Counted from the stretch's first letter, positions 18,576 to 28,920 are shown. The stretch is DNA of 64,000 nucleotides from Alteromonas pelagimontana (GCF_002499975.2 NZ_CP052766.1:3472001-3536000); one strand, 5' to 3'. Notes: generated by a model not told the origin, from the sequence alone. Numbers and translations: made by a program.

Positions 18576-18935
18576 GTGACGGTTGAAACGTTTGTACCCA
18601 ATGCGTCGGTCATTTCGCTGACAGACAGTGCAAGAAAGCATTTTGAGAAAAAAGTTGCTGATCGCGATGGTCAGTGGATTCGATTTTCTACTCGCGTTAG
18701 TGGTTGTACGGGTTACGCTTATGTCCTGGATTTTGCTGACCGCCCGGAAGACTCTGATGAAATTGTGAAAGTGAGCGATAAGCTTTCTGTCGCAATTGCC
18801 AAAGATGCGGTTCCTCTTGTACGCAACACCGAGATTGATTATGTCAAAGAAGGCGTTAACGGCATTATTAAATACAATAATCCTAACGTGGTTGACGAAT
18901 GCGGCTGTGGTGAAAGCTTCAATATCAGTGCATAG
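18576..18935 (+). CDS. sufA: A-type Fe-S carrier, SufA-like
   Basis: A 119-residue HesB/IscA-family protein that carries assembled clusters to target apoproteins. The three conserved cysteines are present: SGCTGYAY at about residue 43, and ECGCGESF near the C-terminus. The start is GTG with a strong AGGAGG five bases ahead. Position after sufS and before sufT supports a Suf-dedicated carrier. By sequence alone SufA, IscA and ErpA cannot be fully separated. Confidence 0.85.
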   Translation: MTVETFVPNASVISLTDSARKHFEKKVADRDGQWIRFSTRVSGCTGYAYVLDFADRPEDSDEIVKVSDKLSVAIAKDAVPLVRNTEIDYVKEGVNGIIKYNNPNVVDECGCGESFNISA

Positions 18936-18944
18936 AAGGTAATC

Positions 18945-19478
18945 ATGGAGCAGAAAATGGTGGTCACCGAGCGTGACTGTACCGCAAGATTAGTGCCGGC
19001 GGGCAATGTTACTACCATTCCTGAAGGGGAGTTTGTAACGATCACTCAGGAACTGGGCGGCAACTATACTGTCACCTGGCGCGGTAATATGTACCGCATT
19101 GATGGAACCGATGCCAGCGCAATTGGCCGTAAGGCAATGACGTTGGATTTTGAGTCTCCCGAAGATGGCTCTATCAATGAACAACAGGTGTGGGATGCGC
19201 TGGAAACGATTTTCGATCCTGAAATTCCGATCAATCTCGTATCTTTAGGCTTAATATACAAAGTGGACGTAAACCAGCAAACGCAGGAGGTCAATGTAAA
19301 CATGACGCTTACTGCTCCGGGGTGCGGCATGGGGCCGGTGTTGGTGGGCGATGTGGAATATCGGGTTGGCCTGGTGCCAAACGTTCGCAAAGTGAATGTT
19401 GAGCTGGTTTTCGATCCGCCTTGGTCGCGGGATATGATGAGCGAAGAAGCGCAACTTGAAGCAGGTTTATTTTTCTAA
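18945..19478 (+). CDS. sufT: Fe-S cluster maturation protein SufT
   Basis: A 177-residue protein with a C-terminal MIP18/DUF59 domain (about residues 80-165). It includes DPEIPINLVSLGLIY and TAPGCGMGP with the conserved cysteine. An N-terminal ~70-residue beta-rich extension is typical of the SufT type. Related proteins help mature Fe-S enzymes under high demand. It sits nine bases after the carrier gene within the suf run. Confidence 0.9.
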   Translation: MEQKMVVTERDCTARLVPAGNVTTIPEGEFVTITQELGGNYTVTWRGNMYRIDGTDASAIGRKAMTLDFESPEDGSINEQQVWDALETIFDPEIPINLVSLGLIYKVDVNQQTQEVNVNMTLTAPGCGMGPVLVGDVEYRVGLVPNVRKVNVELVFDPPWSRDMMSEEAQLEAGLFF

Positions 19479-19496
19479 TCGTAAACAGGATGACGC

Positions 19497-19910
19497 ATGC
19501 AACTGCCAAATAGCCAGGAAATCGTAGATGATTTGGCTTTTTTTGATGACTGGGAACAACGCTACCAATATATTATTGATCTGGGCAGGTCGATTCCAGG
19601 TCTTGCTGAAGAAGATAAGACGCCAGATCGGTTGGTAAAGGGCTGTCAAAGCAGTGTCTGGATGATTTCTCGTATCGAAGGCGGACACTTGAAGTTTGAT
19701 GTTGATAGCGACGCAGTAATTGTTCAGGGATTGCTGGCATTAGTCTTGGCCGCGTACAATAATAAAACGCCTAAGCAAATTTTAGATTTCGATATTGACA
19801 GCTACTTCGCGGAACTGGATTTAGAAAGGCACATTACGCCCACCCGCGGCAATGGGTTACGTGCTATTGTCGCGAAAATCCAGCTATTGGCGCGCCAGTC
19901 CATAAATTAA
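19497..19910 (+). CDS. sufE: SufE sulfur acceptor
   Basis: SufE accepts persulfide from SufS and stimulates it. The 137-residue protein has the catalytic cysteine in DRLVKGCQSSVW (about residue 51), the normal site, and the family length. It is the last gene of the suf run; ndk has its own promoter 100 bases on. Confidence 0.95.
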   Translation: MQLPNSQEIVDDLAFFDDWEQRYQYIIDLGRSIPGLAEEDKTPDRLVKGCQSSVWMISRIEGGHLKFDVDSDAVIVQGLLALVLAAYNNKTPKQILDFDIDSYFAELDLERHITPTRGNGLRAIVAKIQLLARQSIN

Positions 19911-19988
19911 TTGCCTGGCGCTGATCTGTCGTACGGTAAGGTGACAACGGTAGTAAATACATACTTCAGCGGCAGCAAAAATAGCCAC

Positions 19989-20017
19989 TGGTCAAGTAGC
20001 TGAGAATTGCCTATAAT
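19989..20017 (+). promoter_or_regulatory. ndk promoter
   Basis: TGGTCA (19989-19994), 17 bases, then a perfect TATAAT (20012-20017), about 40 bases before the ndk ATG. Confidence 0.6.
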
Positions 20018-20058
20018 TCGCGGCCAAAATTTATAAGACTTAATTCGGAGACAGGAAG

Positions 20059-20490
20059 ATGGCTCTAGAGCGCACTTTTTCAATTATCAAGCCAGACGCA
20101 GTAGCAAAAAACGTTATCGGCGCAATCTACAATCGTTTTGAAACTACTGGCTTGCGCATTGTAGCGTCTAAAATGCTACATTTGAGCAAAGAGCAGGCTG
20201 AAGGTTTTTACGCAGAACATAAAGAGCGTCCTTTCTTTGGTGCATTGGTTGATTTCATGACTTCTGGTCCAGTAATGGTTCAGGTGCTTGAAGGCGAAAA
20301 TGCCGTAGTGAGAAATCGTGAAATTATGGGTGCAACTAACCCTGCTGACGCAGCAGCTGGCACGCTGCGCGCTGATTACGCAGTATCTATCGATGAAAAC
20401 GCGGTTCACGGTTCTGATGCACCAGAATCGGCGGCGCGTGAAATCGCTTATTTCTTTTCTGAAGAAGAAATCTGCCCTCGCACTCGTTAA
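20059..20490 (+). CDS. ndk: Nucleoside diphosphate kinase
   Basis: This enzyme balances nucleoside triphosphates by moving the gamma-phosphate from ATP through a phosphohistidine. The 143-residue protein has [12 protein letters not shown] at the start, [15 protein letters not shown], and the active-site histidine in [12 protein letters not shown] (about residue 117). A GGAGACAGG ribosome site precedes the ATG, and an intrinsic terminator follows. Confidence 0.97.
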   Translation: MALERTFSIIKPDAVAKNVIGAIYNRFETTGLRIVASKMLHLSKEQAEGFYAEHKERPFFGALVDFMTSGPVMVQVLEGENAVVRNREIMGATNPADAAAGTLRADYAVSIDENAVHGSDAPESAAREIAYFFSEEEICPRTR

Positions 20491-20820
20491 TTTAAACGGT
20501 TGCGTAAAAAAGGAGCTTTCGAAGCTCCTTTTTTTTGTTGCTGTATTTTCGCTCAGCGTTAACGCATATTCAGCGAAGGCGTCATCGACCCCAAAAATCT
20601 CCCCAATGCTGCTATCTAGTCTCGGTCCCTGCGGTGTAAAAAGTTGACTGACTGAGCCGGACTGCCTGCTGACAAGACCTTCATCTCTGTTCTTTTCAAA
20701 GCTTTCAGCCCAGTTTTGATCGGCAAGCCATTGCTGCAGTTTGTGGTGGTGATCCTGGCGCGTAAGGATATCCGAATCAAAAGGAAGATAAAAAGACGAA
20801 CAGGTCACAATATCTAACAC
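20176..20820 (-). CDS. Hypothetical protein, doubtful; possible gene remnant
   Basis: A 214-codon frame runs antisense from 20820 into the 3' half of ndk. Only its first ~95 codons (about 20537-20820) lie outside ndk. They have believable coding composition ([17 protein letters not shown]..., rich in D, Q, S). The rest passes through the ndk terminator and is antisense shadow. One base shift at the terminator would give a stop just past it, so the original gene may have ended there. No family is recognised. The remaining bases up to rlmN hold only a TATAAT at 20976-20981 with a poor -35. Confidence 0.3.
   Translation of the reverse strand: MLDIVTCSSFYLPFDSDILTRQDHHHKLQQWLADQNWAESFEKNRDEGLVSRQSGSVSQLFTPQGPRLDSSIGEIFGVDDAFAEYALTLSENTATKKRSFESSFFTQPFKLTSARADFFFRKEISDFTRRRFWCIRTVNRVFIDRYCVISAQRASCCVSRVSCTHNFTISHYGIFAFKHLNHYWTRSHEINQCTKERTLFMFCVKTFSLLFAQM
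20506..20536 (+). terminator. Intrinsic terminator after ndk
   Basis: AGGAGCTT (20511-20518) pairs with AAGCTCCT (20522-20529). The stem is extended by an A run on the left and a T run on the right, so it could work on both strands. Confidence 0.85.
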
Positions 20821-21236
20821 AAAACCAGCGTGTCAGGGAGTTTGTCCTGCTGTTAAGTCACGTTTTCTCAGCGTGCGCACAGTGCAAGCAAATTATTGTA
20901 TCGCGGGTGGCGTCAAAACTGCCGAAATTGTTACAGATAAACGCACGATTTCAGGTTGTAAAGCCATCAGAACTCTTATAATGCCTGCTTTCTATGCGCA
21001 TCTGCCTATGGTAAAATCTGCGTCCAAAAATTGTGCAGTGTACAGTCATTTAAGAGTGTCACTCAGGCAAGTGTGGCCACAGCTATGTTGTTGTCATTGA
21101 ACTTCTGATAATTTTCAACGCCAGAATGGAATGTCGTTAACGTGTTTTTGCCATGGCAAAAGCAGAGTTGATATAGGGCTTTGATGAACTTATCGCACGC
21201 ATTTCTTAAGTAAAATTAGAGTAAGGTCGTTGATGT

Positions 21237-22355
21237 ATGACAAAGATTAACCTGTTGAATCTTAATCGCGAAGGGTTACGCGAGTTCTTCCACGAGATTG
21301 GTGAGAAGCCGTTTCGCGCTGATCAGGTTATGAAGTGGATTTATCAGCAAGGAATAAGCGATTTCACGCAGATGACCAATTTGAACAAAAATCTGCGGGC
21401 TAAGCTAATTGAAAAATGTGAAGTGAAAGCGCCCGAAATTGCTTATTTTCAGGAAGCCAGCGATGGCACTATTAAATTTGCTTTAGCGCTGGAAGGCGGG
21501 CAGGAAGTCGAAACTGTGTGGATCCCCGAAAGTGACCGCGCTACCCTGTGCGTTTCCTCGCAAGTGGGTTGTGCGCTGGAGTGTACCTTTTGTTCTACGG
21601 CGCAGCAGGGTTTTAATCGTAATTTGAGTGTCAGCGAAATTATCGGTCAGGTATGGCGGGTAGCGACTCATCTGGGGTTGTCCAACGACACGAGTAAACG
21701 CCCTGTTACCAACGTGGTTATGATGGGCATGGGCGAGCCTCTACTGAATCTTAAGAATGTTGTACCAGCCATGGATATTATGCTGGATGACTTAGGTTTT
21801 GGATTGTCGAAACGACGGGTCACGCTAAGTACTTCCGGGGTGGTTCCAGCGCTAGATAAGCTTGGCGATCAGATTGATGTGGCGTTGGCGATTTCCTTGC
21901 ATGCGCCCACGGACGAACTACGTAATGAAATTGTTCCTATCAATAAAAAATACAATATAGAAACCTTTTTAGCGGCGGTAAGACGCTATTTGAGTAAGTC
22001 TCGCGCTAATCAGGGCAAGGTAACTGTAGAATACGTCATGCTCTCGCACATCAATGACAGCACCGATCAGGCGCATCAGTTAGCTAAAGTGCTAAAAGAA
22101 ACGCCCTGTAAAATCAACCTTATTCCGTTTAACCCTTACCCCGGCTCCCCATATACCTGTTCCAGCAACTCTCGCATTGACCGTTTTTCCAAAGTGCTGA
22201 TGGAATATGGGCTAACGGTGGTTGTTAGAAAGACTCGGGGAGATGATATTGATGCCGCCTGCGGGCAGTTGGTAGGGGATGTGGTCGACCGGACAAAAAG
22301 ATTATTGAAAAAACAGATGAAGGGCGACGCAATATCGGTAAAAATGGCGCAATAA
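21237..22355 (+). CDS. rlmN: Dual-specificity 23S rRNA/tRNA adenine-C2 methyltransferase RlmN
   Basis: A radical-SAM enzyme that methylates C2 of A2503 in 23S rRNA and A37 in some tRNAs. The 372-residue protein has the N-terminal [14 protein letters not shown], the cluster motif CALECTFC (CxxxCxxC, about residue 111), [10 protein letters not shown], and a C-terminal catalytic cysteine region (DIDAACGQL). The ATG at 21237 follows TAAGG. pilW begins 27 bases after the stop. Confidence 0.97.
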   Translation: MTKINLLNLNREGLREFFHEIGEKPFRADQVMKWIYQQGISDFTQMTNLNKNLRAKLIEKCEVKAPEIAYFQEASDGTIKFALALEGGQEVETVWIPESDRATLCVSSQVGCALECTFCSTAQQGFNRNLSVSEIIGQVWRVATHLGLSNDTSKRPVTNVVMMGMGEPLLNLKNVVPAMDIMLDDLGFGLSKRRVTLSTSGVVPALDKLGDQIDVALAISLHAPTDELRNEIVPINKKYNIETFLAAVRRYLSKSRANQGKVTVEYVMLSHINDSTDQAHQLAKVLKETPCKINLIPFNPYPGSPYTCSSNSRIDRFSKVLMEYGLTVVVRKTRGDDIDAACGQLVGDVVDRTKRLLKKQMKGDAISVKMAQ

Positions 22356-22382
22356 TCAGATGACGACCAGAGGTAGGAGACG

Positions 22383-23486
22383 ATGCGTTTAGGCGTTATA
22401 GCATTGGTGGTGTTTCTCACGGGATGCGTCAGTCAGTCATTGCCTGATAACTTTCCCGGCAGTGATAATTTCGATATGCAAGAAGCGGCAAAAAGTCGGA
22501 TTTCACTGGGGCTTACGTACCTTACAAACGGCAACTATCCTCAGGCCAAAATGAACCTCGATAAGGCGCTGGAGTTTGCGCCCCGTCTCGCCGACACTCA
22601 CTATGCTCTGGCGTATTATTATCAGACTGTAGAGGAAGCCGGTAGAGCAGAAGAATTCTACAATAACGCGCTAAAGCTTGATCCCAGAAACGCGGATATC
22701 GCGAACAGCTATGGTACGTTTTTGTGTCAGCAGGGACGTTATAAAGACGCGACGGAGTATTTTTTAAAGGCGATTAATAATAAGTCGTACGCTGGTTTTG
22801 CTGAGACTTATGAAAACATGGCGTTGTGCGCCCGCGGGCAAGGAGCGAATGATGATGCTATTGAATATCTGCAAAACGCATTAAATCACCAGCCAACAAG
22901 AGCAAAGAGCCTTTTTTTACTGACTGAGCTGTACATTGATACACAGCAATGGGATAAAGCTCAACAGACATTGCGAAAATACGATAAGGTGGCAAGAGTC
23001 AGTCCTGAATCCATTGGAATGGCAATGGATATTGCCGAAGGAAAAGGCGACCTGGCGACAGCGCACAGCTATGGCGAAATGCTGATCACCATGTATCCTG
23101 ACAGCGCATTAGCCAAAGCCTATAGTAAAAAAAGGGCAGAGCAGAGCGATAGGGAGCAAAAAATGATTCGCCGCGCAAAACCGCGTGCGAATCATAATGC
23201 CCCTGCCCAAGCCTTGGATGAGACGGAATTGCCTTCGCCAGGCCCTGCGCCAGAGCCAGCACAAGTTGCTATCGCGTCGGTGAAGAAAAAGTCGACGTTG
23301 AATTCGGACAATGACCGTAAATCTCTTTACCATGTCGTAGAATGGTCTGAAAATCTTTATCGTATTTCGGTAAAGTACAATATTAAAATGACATCCTTGC
23401 AAAGCTGGAATAATCTTCGCGATGCGGGTGATATCCATACTGGTATGAAACTGTGGCTAGTCCCACCAGAGCAACGGAATAATTAG
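22383..23486 (+). CDS. pilW: Type IV pilus pilotin PilW/PilF with C-terminal LysM
   Basis: A 367-residue lipoprotein. The signal peptide ends in lipobox LTGC (Cys15), which predicts anchoring in the outer membrane. Tetratricopeptide repeats (about residues 38-260) match the PilF/PilW pilotin that helps the PilQ secretin assemble. Beyond the usual end a low-complexity Pro/Ala/Lys linker leads to a LysM-like domain (LYHVVEWSENLYRISVKYNI..., about 315-362) that could bind peptidoglycan. Ordinary PilF is about 250 residues. It lies upstream of rodZ, as is common. Confidence 0.88.
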   Translation: MRLGVIALVVFLTGCVSQSLPDNFPGSDNFDMQEAAKSRISLGLTYLTNGNYPQAKMNLDKALEFAPRLADTHYALAYYYQTVEEAGRAEEFYNNALKLDPRNADIANSYGTFLCQQGRYKDATEYFLKAINNKSYAGFAETYENMALCARGQGANDDAIEYLQNALNHQPTRAKSLFLLTELYIDTQQWDKAQQTLRKYDKVARVSPESIGMAMDIAEGKGDLATAHSYGEMLITMYPDSALAKAYSKKRAEQSDREQKMIRRAKPRANHNAPAQALDETELPSPGPAPEPAQVAIASVKKKSTLNSDNDRKSLYHVVEWSENLYRISVKYNIKMTSLQSWNNLRDAGDIHTGMKLWLVPPEQRNN

Positions 23487-23495
23487 GTAGTTTGA

Positions 23496-24455
23496 ATGAG
23501 TTCAGAAGACACCAAGGTGGAAGCGCAAGAGCAGAACGTAGAAACAACCTCGGCAGTAACGCCAGGTAAAATGCTACGTGCTGGGCGCGAAAGGCTCGGG
23601 TTGAGCCAGCAAGATATGGCCGACAAACTGTTTTTACGCCTTTCGAATATTCAGAGTCTTGAAGCTGACCAACTGGATGATAATACGTCTATTACCTTTA
23701 CTAAAGGTTACGTGCGGATTTATGCGAAAAACGTCGGTATTGACGACAAAAAAGTAATTGAAGAATTCGAAAAGATACATACTGCACCTAAGCAGCCTGC
23801 CAAACTCCAGAGTTTCTCCAAACGCGTAGCGAAGCAGGCTCATGATGATCGTTGGATGATGGTGACATGGATCATTTTGCTGCTGTTGGTAGCCGGCGTC
23901 GTTGTGTGGTGGTATCAGCAGGCTGATGATGACAGTTTAGCCCAGGCTCCCCCTGCGCCAAATACGACTTCCGAGCGCAGCGCTACGGGCCAGTCTGCTT
24001 CACCAAGAAGCGAGTCACAGACCTCCGAAAATAGACCAGTTGCAACGCCGGCTGTGCGTTCCCAGTCCGCCGAAGGGCTGGTAGAAAGTGCTCCAGTCGA
24101 AGCGGGCACAGCAAATGCGAATCCCGTGGATGAAGACGATGCAGCTGCAATAGCGAATCAGCAAGCTGATGCTCCAGCAGCCCCTGCTGATGAAAGCGAA
24201 CCAGAAGCGGGTGAAACGGCTGAAGTGGTATTTACCTTTGGAGCTGATTGTTGGGTCAATATTGAAGACGCCACAGGCGAAGCTATTGCTTATGGCGTAA
24301 AGCAAGCGGGGCGGGTGATGAATATTTCTGGTAAAGCGCCGTTTGAAGTCACCTTGGGCGCACCCGATAACGTTACCATCACCTACGAAGGTGAAAAAGT
24401 CGATATTTCCTCCTTTCAAACAGGCCGTACTGCCCGCTTCACGCTTCCAATGTAG
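23496..24455 (+). CDS. rodZ: Cell-shape protein RodZ
   Basis: RodZ links MreB filaments to the wall-synthesis machinery. The 319-residue protein has an N-terminal helix-turn-helix (about residues 24-95, [20 protein letters not shown]), one membrane helix (about 124-142, [15 protein letters not shown]) and an acidic Ala/Ser/Pro-rich linker. A C-terminal periplasmic DUF4115 domain follows (about 235-319, [17 protein letters not shown]). The order pilW-rodZ-ispG-hisS is conserved in gammaproteobacteria. Confidence 0.94.
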   Translation: MSSEDTKVEAQEQNVETTSAVTPGKMLRAGRERLGLSQQDMADKLFLRLSNIQSLEADQLDDNTSITFTKGYVRIYAKNVGIDDKKVIEEFEKIHTAPKQPAKLQSFSKRVAKQAHDDRWMMVTWIILLLLVAGVVVWWYQQADDDSLAQAPPAPNTTSERSATGQSASPRSESQTSENRPVATPAVRSQSAEGLVESAPVEAGTANANPVDEDDAAAIANQQADAPAAPADESEPEAGETAEVVFTFGADCWVNIEDATGEAIAYGVKQAGRVMNISGKAPFEVTLGAPDNVTITYEGEKVDISSFQTGRTARFTLPM

Positions 24456-24463
24456 GAATAACC

Positions 24464-25582
24464 ATGTTTGCTGAAAGTCCAATCAAACGTAGAAAATCGT
24501 CTCGAATTTATGTAGGTAAAGTCCCCATAGGCGACGGTGCTCCTATAGCAGTGCAATCTATGACAAATACTCCTACCACTGATGTGGAGGCAACCGTGGC
24601 ACAAATACGACGTATTGTTGCCGTCGGCGGTGAGATTGTTCGTGTGTCCGTGCCTACAATGGATGCGGCAGAAGCGTTTAAACAGATTAGAGCGCAGGTA
24701 CAGGTACCGCTGATCGCAGATATTCATTTTGATTATCGAATTGCCTTGAAGGTGGCGGAATACGGTGTCGACTGTCTTCGTATAAATCCGGGAAATATCG
24801 GGAATCTAGAACGGGTACGGTCGGTAGTGGATTGCGCTAGAGACAAAGGTATTCCCATTCGGATTGGCGTTAACGGTGGTTCCTTGGAGCGCGATCTGCA
24901 GGAAAAATATGGCGAGCCCACGCCAGAGGCTTTAGTCGAGTCGGCCATGCGGCATGTGGATATTTTGGACAAGCTTAACTTTGACCAGTTTAAGGTCAGT
25001 GTGAAAGCGTCTGACGTTTTTCTGGCAGTGGGCGCGTATCGGCTGCTGGGAGCAAAAATTGATCAGCCACTTCACCTCGGCATCACCGAAGCCGGCGGAC
25101 AGCGCGCCGGTGCAGTAAAAAGCGCGGTGGGGCTGGGGATGCTGTTAGCAGAAGGAATTGGCGATACTATTCGAATTTCGTTAGCAGCTGATCCTGTGGA
25201 AGAAATTAAGGTGGGTTTTGATATTCTTAAGTCACTACGTATCCGCTCCAGAGGTATCAATTTCATCGCTTGTCCAAGTTGTTCGCGTCAGGAATTTGAT
25301 GTTATTACTACCGTTAACGCTCTTGAGCAGCGTCTGGAAGATGTGCTTACTCCCATGGACGTATCAATTATCGGTTGCGTTGTGAACGGCCCGGGAGAAG
25401 CTGAAGTGTCAGATTTAGGATTAACCGGCGCGCGTAATATGAGCGGCTACTACGTTGACGGCAAACGACAGAAAGAGCGTTTGTCGAACGACGATCTGGT
25501 GGCACAGTTGGAAAAGCGTATACGGGCGAAAGCCGCGCTTCTTGACAGCGCCAACGCTATTCCCGTTGCCATTAAAGAGTAA
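24464..25582 (+). CDS. ispG: 4-hydroxy-3-methylbut-2-en-1-yl diphosphate synthase IspG
   Basis: IspG carries out the penultimate step of the MEP isoprenoid pathway with a [4Fe-4S] cluster. The 372-residue protein has the N-terminal barrel ([16 protein letters not shown]) and the cluster-binding end ([11 protein letters not shown] and [11 protein letters not shown]). It starts eight bases after rodZ. As an Fe-S enzyme it depends on the clusters assembled by the genes at 12-20 kb. Confidence 0.97.
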   Translation: MFAESPIKRRKSSRIYVGKVPIGDGAPIAVQSMTNTPTTDVEATVAQIRRIVAVGGEIVRVSVPTMDAAEAFKQIRAQVQVPLIADIHFDYRIALKVAEYGVDCLRINPGNIGNLERVRSVVDCARDKGIPIRIGVNGGSLERDLQEKYGEPTPEALVESAMRHVDILDKLNFDQFKVSVKASDVFLAVGAYRLLGAKIDQPLHLGITEAGGQRAGAVKSAVGLGMLLAEGIGDTIRISLAADPVEEIKVGFDILKSLRIRSRGINFIACPSCSRQEFDVITTVNALEQRLEDVLTPMDVSIIGCVVNGPGEAEVSDLGLTGARNMSGYYVDGKRQKERLSNDDLVAQLEKRIRAKAALLDSANAIPVAIKE

Positions 25583-25606
25583 ACGTCGCTGACTCTGTCA
25601 GTATCA

Positions 25607-25646
25607 TTGTTGTTTATCCTTAAAGCCCCTATAATGCCGGGCTTTT
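25607..25646 (+). promoter_or_regulatory. hisS promoter nested in a hairpin after ispG
   Basis: TTGTTG (25607-25612), 17 bases, TATAAT (25630-25635). The -10 lies in the loop of an inverted repeat, AAAGCCC (25622-25628) with GGGCTTT (25639-25645) followed by TATT. That hairpin looks like a weak terminator for ispG. Confidence 0.55.
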
Positions 25647-25672
25647 ATTCAATAGCAGTATGAGATCATCAG

Positions 25673-26950
25673 GTGGCTAAAACAATCCAGGCTATTCGAG
25701 GAATGAACGACTGTCTGCCCGAGGTGTCCGGCACCTGGCAGTACGTCGAGTCTACATTGCGTGATGTGGTAGCCAGTTATGGTTATCAGGAAATCCGCAC
25801 TCCTATCGTAGAAAGCACAGAATTATTCAAGCGTTCCATCGGCGAAGTGACAGATATCGTTGAAAAGGAAATGTATACCTTTGAAGATCGTAACGGTGAC
25901 AGCCTTACTTTGCGCCCGGAAGGGACAGCCAGTTGCGTGCGTGCCGGTAATGAACACGGCCTGCTTTATAACCAGCAGCAACGTTTATGGTACATCGGAC
26001 CTATGTTTCGGCACGAGCGCCCTCAAAAAGGTCGCTATCGTCAGTTCCACCAGTTTGGCGTAGAAGCTTACGGCTTGTTGGGCCCGGATATCGACGTGGA
26101 AGTTATTTTGCTAAGCGCCCGGTTATGGAAGGCTTTTGGCATTAATAACCATGTAAAGCTACAGATTAATTCGTTAGGGTCAAATGAAGCCAGACAGGCT
26201 TACCGCGAAGCGCTGGTTGATTATCTTAAAGCGCGCGCTGATAAGCTGGATGAAGATTCCATACGCCGGCTGGAAAGCAACCCACTGCGGGTTTTAGACA
26301 GCAAGAATCCGCAGGTTCAAGAGGCAATTACTGATGCCCCCTCCTTGCTGGACTATCTGGATGATGAGTCGAAGCAACATTTTTCACTTTTGTGTGAACG
26401 ATTATCGCAAGCGGGTATCGAATATGAGATTAATCCTCGATTGGTGCGCGGGCTCGATTATTACAACCGCACAGTCTTTGAATGGGTGACAGACAGCCTA
26501 GGCGCTCAGGGAACGGTGTGTGCCGGCGGGCGTTACGATGGCTTGGTGGAACAACTTGGCGGTAAAGCAACGCCAGCAGTCGGATTTGCTATGGGCATAG
26601 AACGACTGGTGTTGTTACTGACTACGCTAAGTGATGAAGAACCGGATAACAGTGCTGCAGATGTCTTTGTTACTGCGCTAGGTGACAATATTGAAAGCTA
26701 TGCACTGACAGTCGCCGAACGTCTTCGAGACCTTCAACCACAGTGGCGAGTCATGTTGCACTGTGGCGGCGGCAATTTAAAAAAGCAATTAAAGCGTGCT
26801 GATAAAACTGGTGCCAAAGTGGCATTGTTGTTAGGGAGTGAAGAAGCCGAACAACAGCAGGTTACGGTTAAACCGTTGCGCGGTGATCATGAGCAAATAA
26901 CCGTTGAACTTGGTGCGCTGAGTGACACCATCTCATCAATGCTGGATTAA
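25673..26950 (+). CDS. hisS: Histidyl-tRNA synthetase
   Basis: This class II synthetase charges tRNA-His. The start is GTG. The 425-residue protein carries motif 1 and 2 regions ([24 protein letters not shown]) and the HisS-specific [15 protein letters not shown] and [14 protein letters not shown], with an anticodon-binding C-terminal domain from about residue 330. Its promoter overlaps the end of ispG. Confidence 0.97.
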   Translation: MAKTIQAIRGMNDCLPEVSGTWQYVESTLRDVVASYGYQEIRTPIVESTELFKRSIGEVTDIVEKEMYTFEDRNGDSLTLRPEGTASCVRAGNEHGLLYNQQQRLWYIGPMFRHERPQKGRYRQFHQFGVEAYGLLGPDIDVEVILLSARLWKAFGINNHVKLQINSLGSNEARQAYREALVDYLKARADKLDEDSIRRLESNPLRVLDSKNPQVQEAITDAPSLLDYLDDESKQHFSLLCERLSQAGIEYEINPRLVRGLDYYNRTVFEWVTDSLGAQGTVCAGGRYDGLVEQLGGKATPAVGFAMGIERLVLLLTTLSDEEPDNSAADVFVTALGDNIESYALTVAERLRDLQPQWRVMLHCGGGNLKKQLKRADKTGAKVALLLGSEEAEQQQVTVKPLRGDHEQITVELGALSDTISSMLD

Positions 26951-27008
26951 CAAATGACGCCGCTGCCTGTCAAAAGTCGCGGCCAGGAAACGTTTTAGAG
27001 GTAAAGCA

Positions 27009-27626
27009 ATGGAACAATTCGCGACAGAAGAACAACAAGTCGAAGCGATAAAGCGGTTTTGGAAAGACCACGGTACTGCCATCATCGTAGGTGCGGTAAT
27101 TGGATTAGGCGCGCTGTGGGGCTGGCGCTATTATTCACAGACGCAGATTGAGGCACAGGAAAGCGCATCAACGCAGTACCAAACTGCTATTGAAGCCGTA
27201 GAGCAGGAAAATGGCCTGAGTACGATTGAGACCTTTATCAAAAATAACGAAGCCACGGGTTATGCGCACATTGCGGGTTTGGTTGCGGCGCAACAAGCTG
27301 TGGAAAATGGTGACTTAGACACCGCCGCTTCACATCTAAAAACGATTATGACATCGGCAGATTCTCATATCGCGACTATTGCAGGTTTACGTCTGGCGCG
27401 GGTACAACTTGAGCTTCAACAAGCTGATGCGGCTCTTTCTACGCTTGATAAATTAGACAACGACTCTTTTGCAGCAGAAATTAATGACGTGAAAGGCGAT
27501 ATTTATGTAAGCCAGCAGAAGTTTGATGATGCACGTATGGCTTATACCAGTGCTTTAGAAAAGCGCAGTAACGACCGTTTACTGCAAATGAAGTTGGACA
27601 ACCTTTCTGTAGCCGCTGGCTCATAA
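27009..27626 (+). CDS. yfgM: Inner-membrane chaperone-associated protein YfgM
   Basis: YfgM is a single-pass inner-membrane TPR protein. In E. coli it associates with PpiD and SecYEG and assists periplasmic folding. The 205 residues include a cytosolic N-terminus, one membrane helix (about 22-42, GTAIIVGAVIGLGALWGW) and a periplasmic TPR-like helical domain. The ATG follows GAGGTAA. It lies between hisS and bamB as in E. coli; its partner ppiD is at 60.9 kb. Confidence 0.93.
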   Translation: MEQFATEEQQVEAIKRFWKDHGTAIIVGAVIGLGALWGWRYYSQTQIEAQESASTQYQTAIEAVEQENGLSTIETFIKNNEATGYAHIAGLVAAQQAVENGDLDTAASHLKTIMTSADSHIATIAGLRLARVQLELQQADAALSTLDKLDNDSFAAEINDVKGDIYVSQQKFDDARMAYTSALEKRSNDRLLQMKLDNLSVAAGS

Positions 27627-27680
27627 ATAGACGAAGAGGTAGCTGATTTGTCACGATTAACGTGTGGCCGTAAAGGTCGA

Positions 27681-28907
27681 ATGACACGCGCTTTAACATT
27701 GGCGCTGGCTTTGTCAGCAACATTGTCAGGCTGTTCCACGGTTTCAGGCTGGTTTGCAGACGAAGATGAATTGGAAATCCGTCAGTTGAAGCCGATTGAG
27801 GAACAATTTAAGCCTAAGGTAAACTGGGATAGAGATATTGGCGACGGTATCGACGACTATTTCTCACGTTTACGTCCGGTTTTTGCTAACGACAAAATTT
27901 ATGTGGCAGATCGTCACGGTGACGTTGCAGCATTAAATCCTGAAAATGGCAAAGTTGTGTGGGAAAAGGACTTTGCAATTTTTCACGATGAGGGATTTCT
28001 ATCTTCAATTACCCGGCTTTGGGCCAGCGGTGAATCGGCCCGAATTGGCGGCTTGAGTGTTTATGGCGATAAGGTATTTATAGGCACTGAAAACGGCGCA
28101 GTCATGGCGCTGAATGCTGAAAACGGTGAGGTTATCTGGGAACAATCGGTGCCTGGTGAAATTCTTGCTTCTCCAGCACAGGATGAAGGAATTTTAGTTA
28201 TTAATACCGGTTCTGGTGTTCTGTTTGGCTTGAACGCCGAGACTGGAGAACAGATCTGGCAACATGAAAGCGATGTGCCGCCGCTAACGTTACGCGGTAT
28301 ATCTGCGCCGGCTGCCGCTAATGGAGGTGCATTAGTTGGCACCGCCACAGGTAAACTGCAGGTAAATATACTGGAATCAGGTTTGCTCGCGTGGGAAACC
28401 GCAATAACGACTCCTGCCGGAGCGACAGAGTTGGAACGTATCGTCGACGTGGATTCCGCACCTCTTCTTTATGGCGGAATCGTTTATGCGGTTTCTTATA
28501 ACGGTACACTGGCCGCAGTGGAATTGCGCAGTGGCCGGGTGATATGGAAGCGTGAATATGGCTCGTATCGAAACGTAACAATGAACGATAACACCATATT
28601 CGTGGTGGATAACAAATCCTTTATTTACGCGCTGGATCGCCGCAATGGGGTTGAGCTGTGGTCACAGGGAGCGCTTAAACAACGTTCTCTTACGGCTGCT
28701 GAACCGATTGGGAACTATATCGTAGTAGGAGATAAATGGGGCTTTCTTCATTGGGTTAATCAGGAAACTGGTAAGGTCGAAGCGCGTTTGGATTTAGGCG
28801 GGGATGACGAAGATGAAGCCATTTACGCGGCGCCGGTAAAAGTAGGCGATGCTATTGTCACCATTACCCGTGACGGCACTGTTGCTTCTATAACAACGCC
28901 TCAATAA
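27681..28907 (+). CDS. bamB: Outer-membrane assembly lipoprotein BamB
   Basis: BamB is a beta-propeller lipoprotein of the BAM complex. The signal peptide and lipobox LSGC (Cys18 from ATG 27681) are followed by eight-bladed PQQ-type repeats such as VAALNPENGKVVWEKD and FGLNAETGEQIWQHE. ATG 27681 gives a compact lipoprotein signal peptide; an in-frame TTG at 27648 with AGAGG eight bases upstream is the alternative and would add 11 residues. der follows behind its own promoter. Confidence 0.95.
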   Translation: MTRALTLALALSATLSGCSTVSGWFADEDELEIRQLKPIEEQFKPKVNWDRDIGDGIDDYFSRLRPVFANDKIYVADRHGDVAALNPENGKVVWEKDFAIFHDEGFLSSITRLWASGESARIGGLSVYGDKVFIGTENGAVMALNAENGEVIWEQSVPGEILASPAQDEGILVINTGSGVLFGLNAETGEQIWQHESDVPPLTLRGISAPAAANGGALVGTATGKLQVNILESGLLAWETAITTPAGATELERIVDVDSAPLLYGGIVYAVSYNGTLAAVELRSGRVIWKREYGSYRNVTMNDNTIFVVDNKSFIYALDRRNGVELWSQGALKQRSLTAAEPIGNYIVVGDKWGFLHWVNQETGKVEARLDLGGDDEDEAIYAAPVKVGDAIVTITRDGTVASITTPQ

Positions 28908-28920
28908 TCCCAATGGTGTA

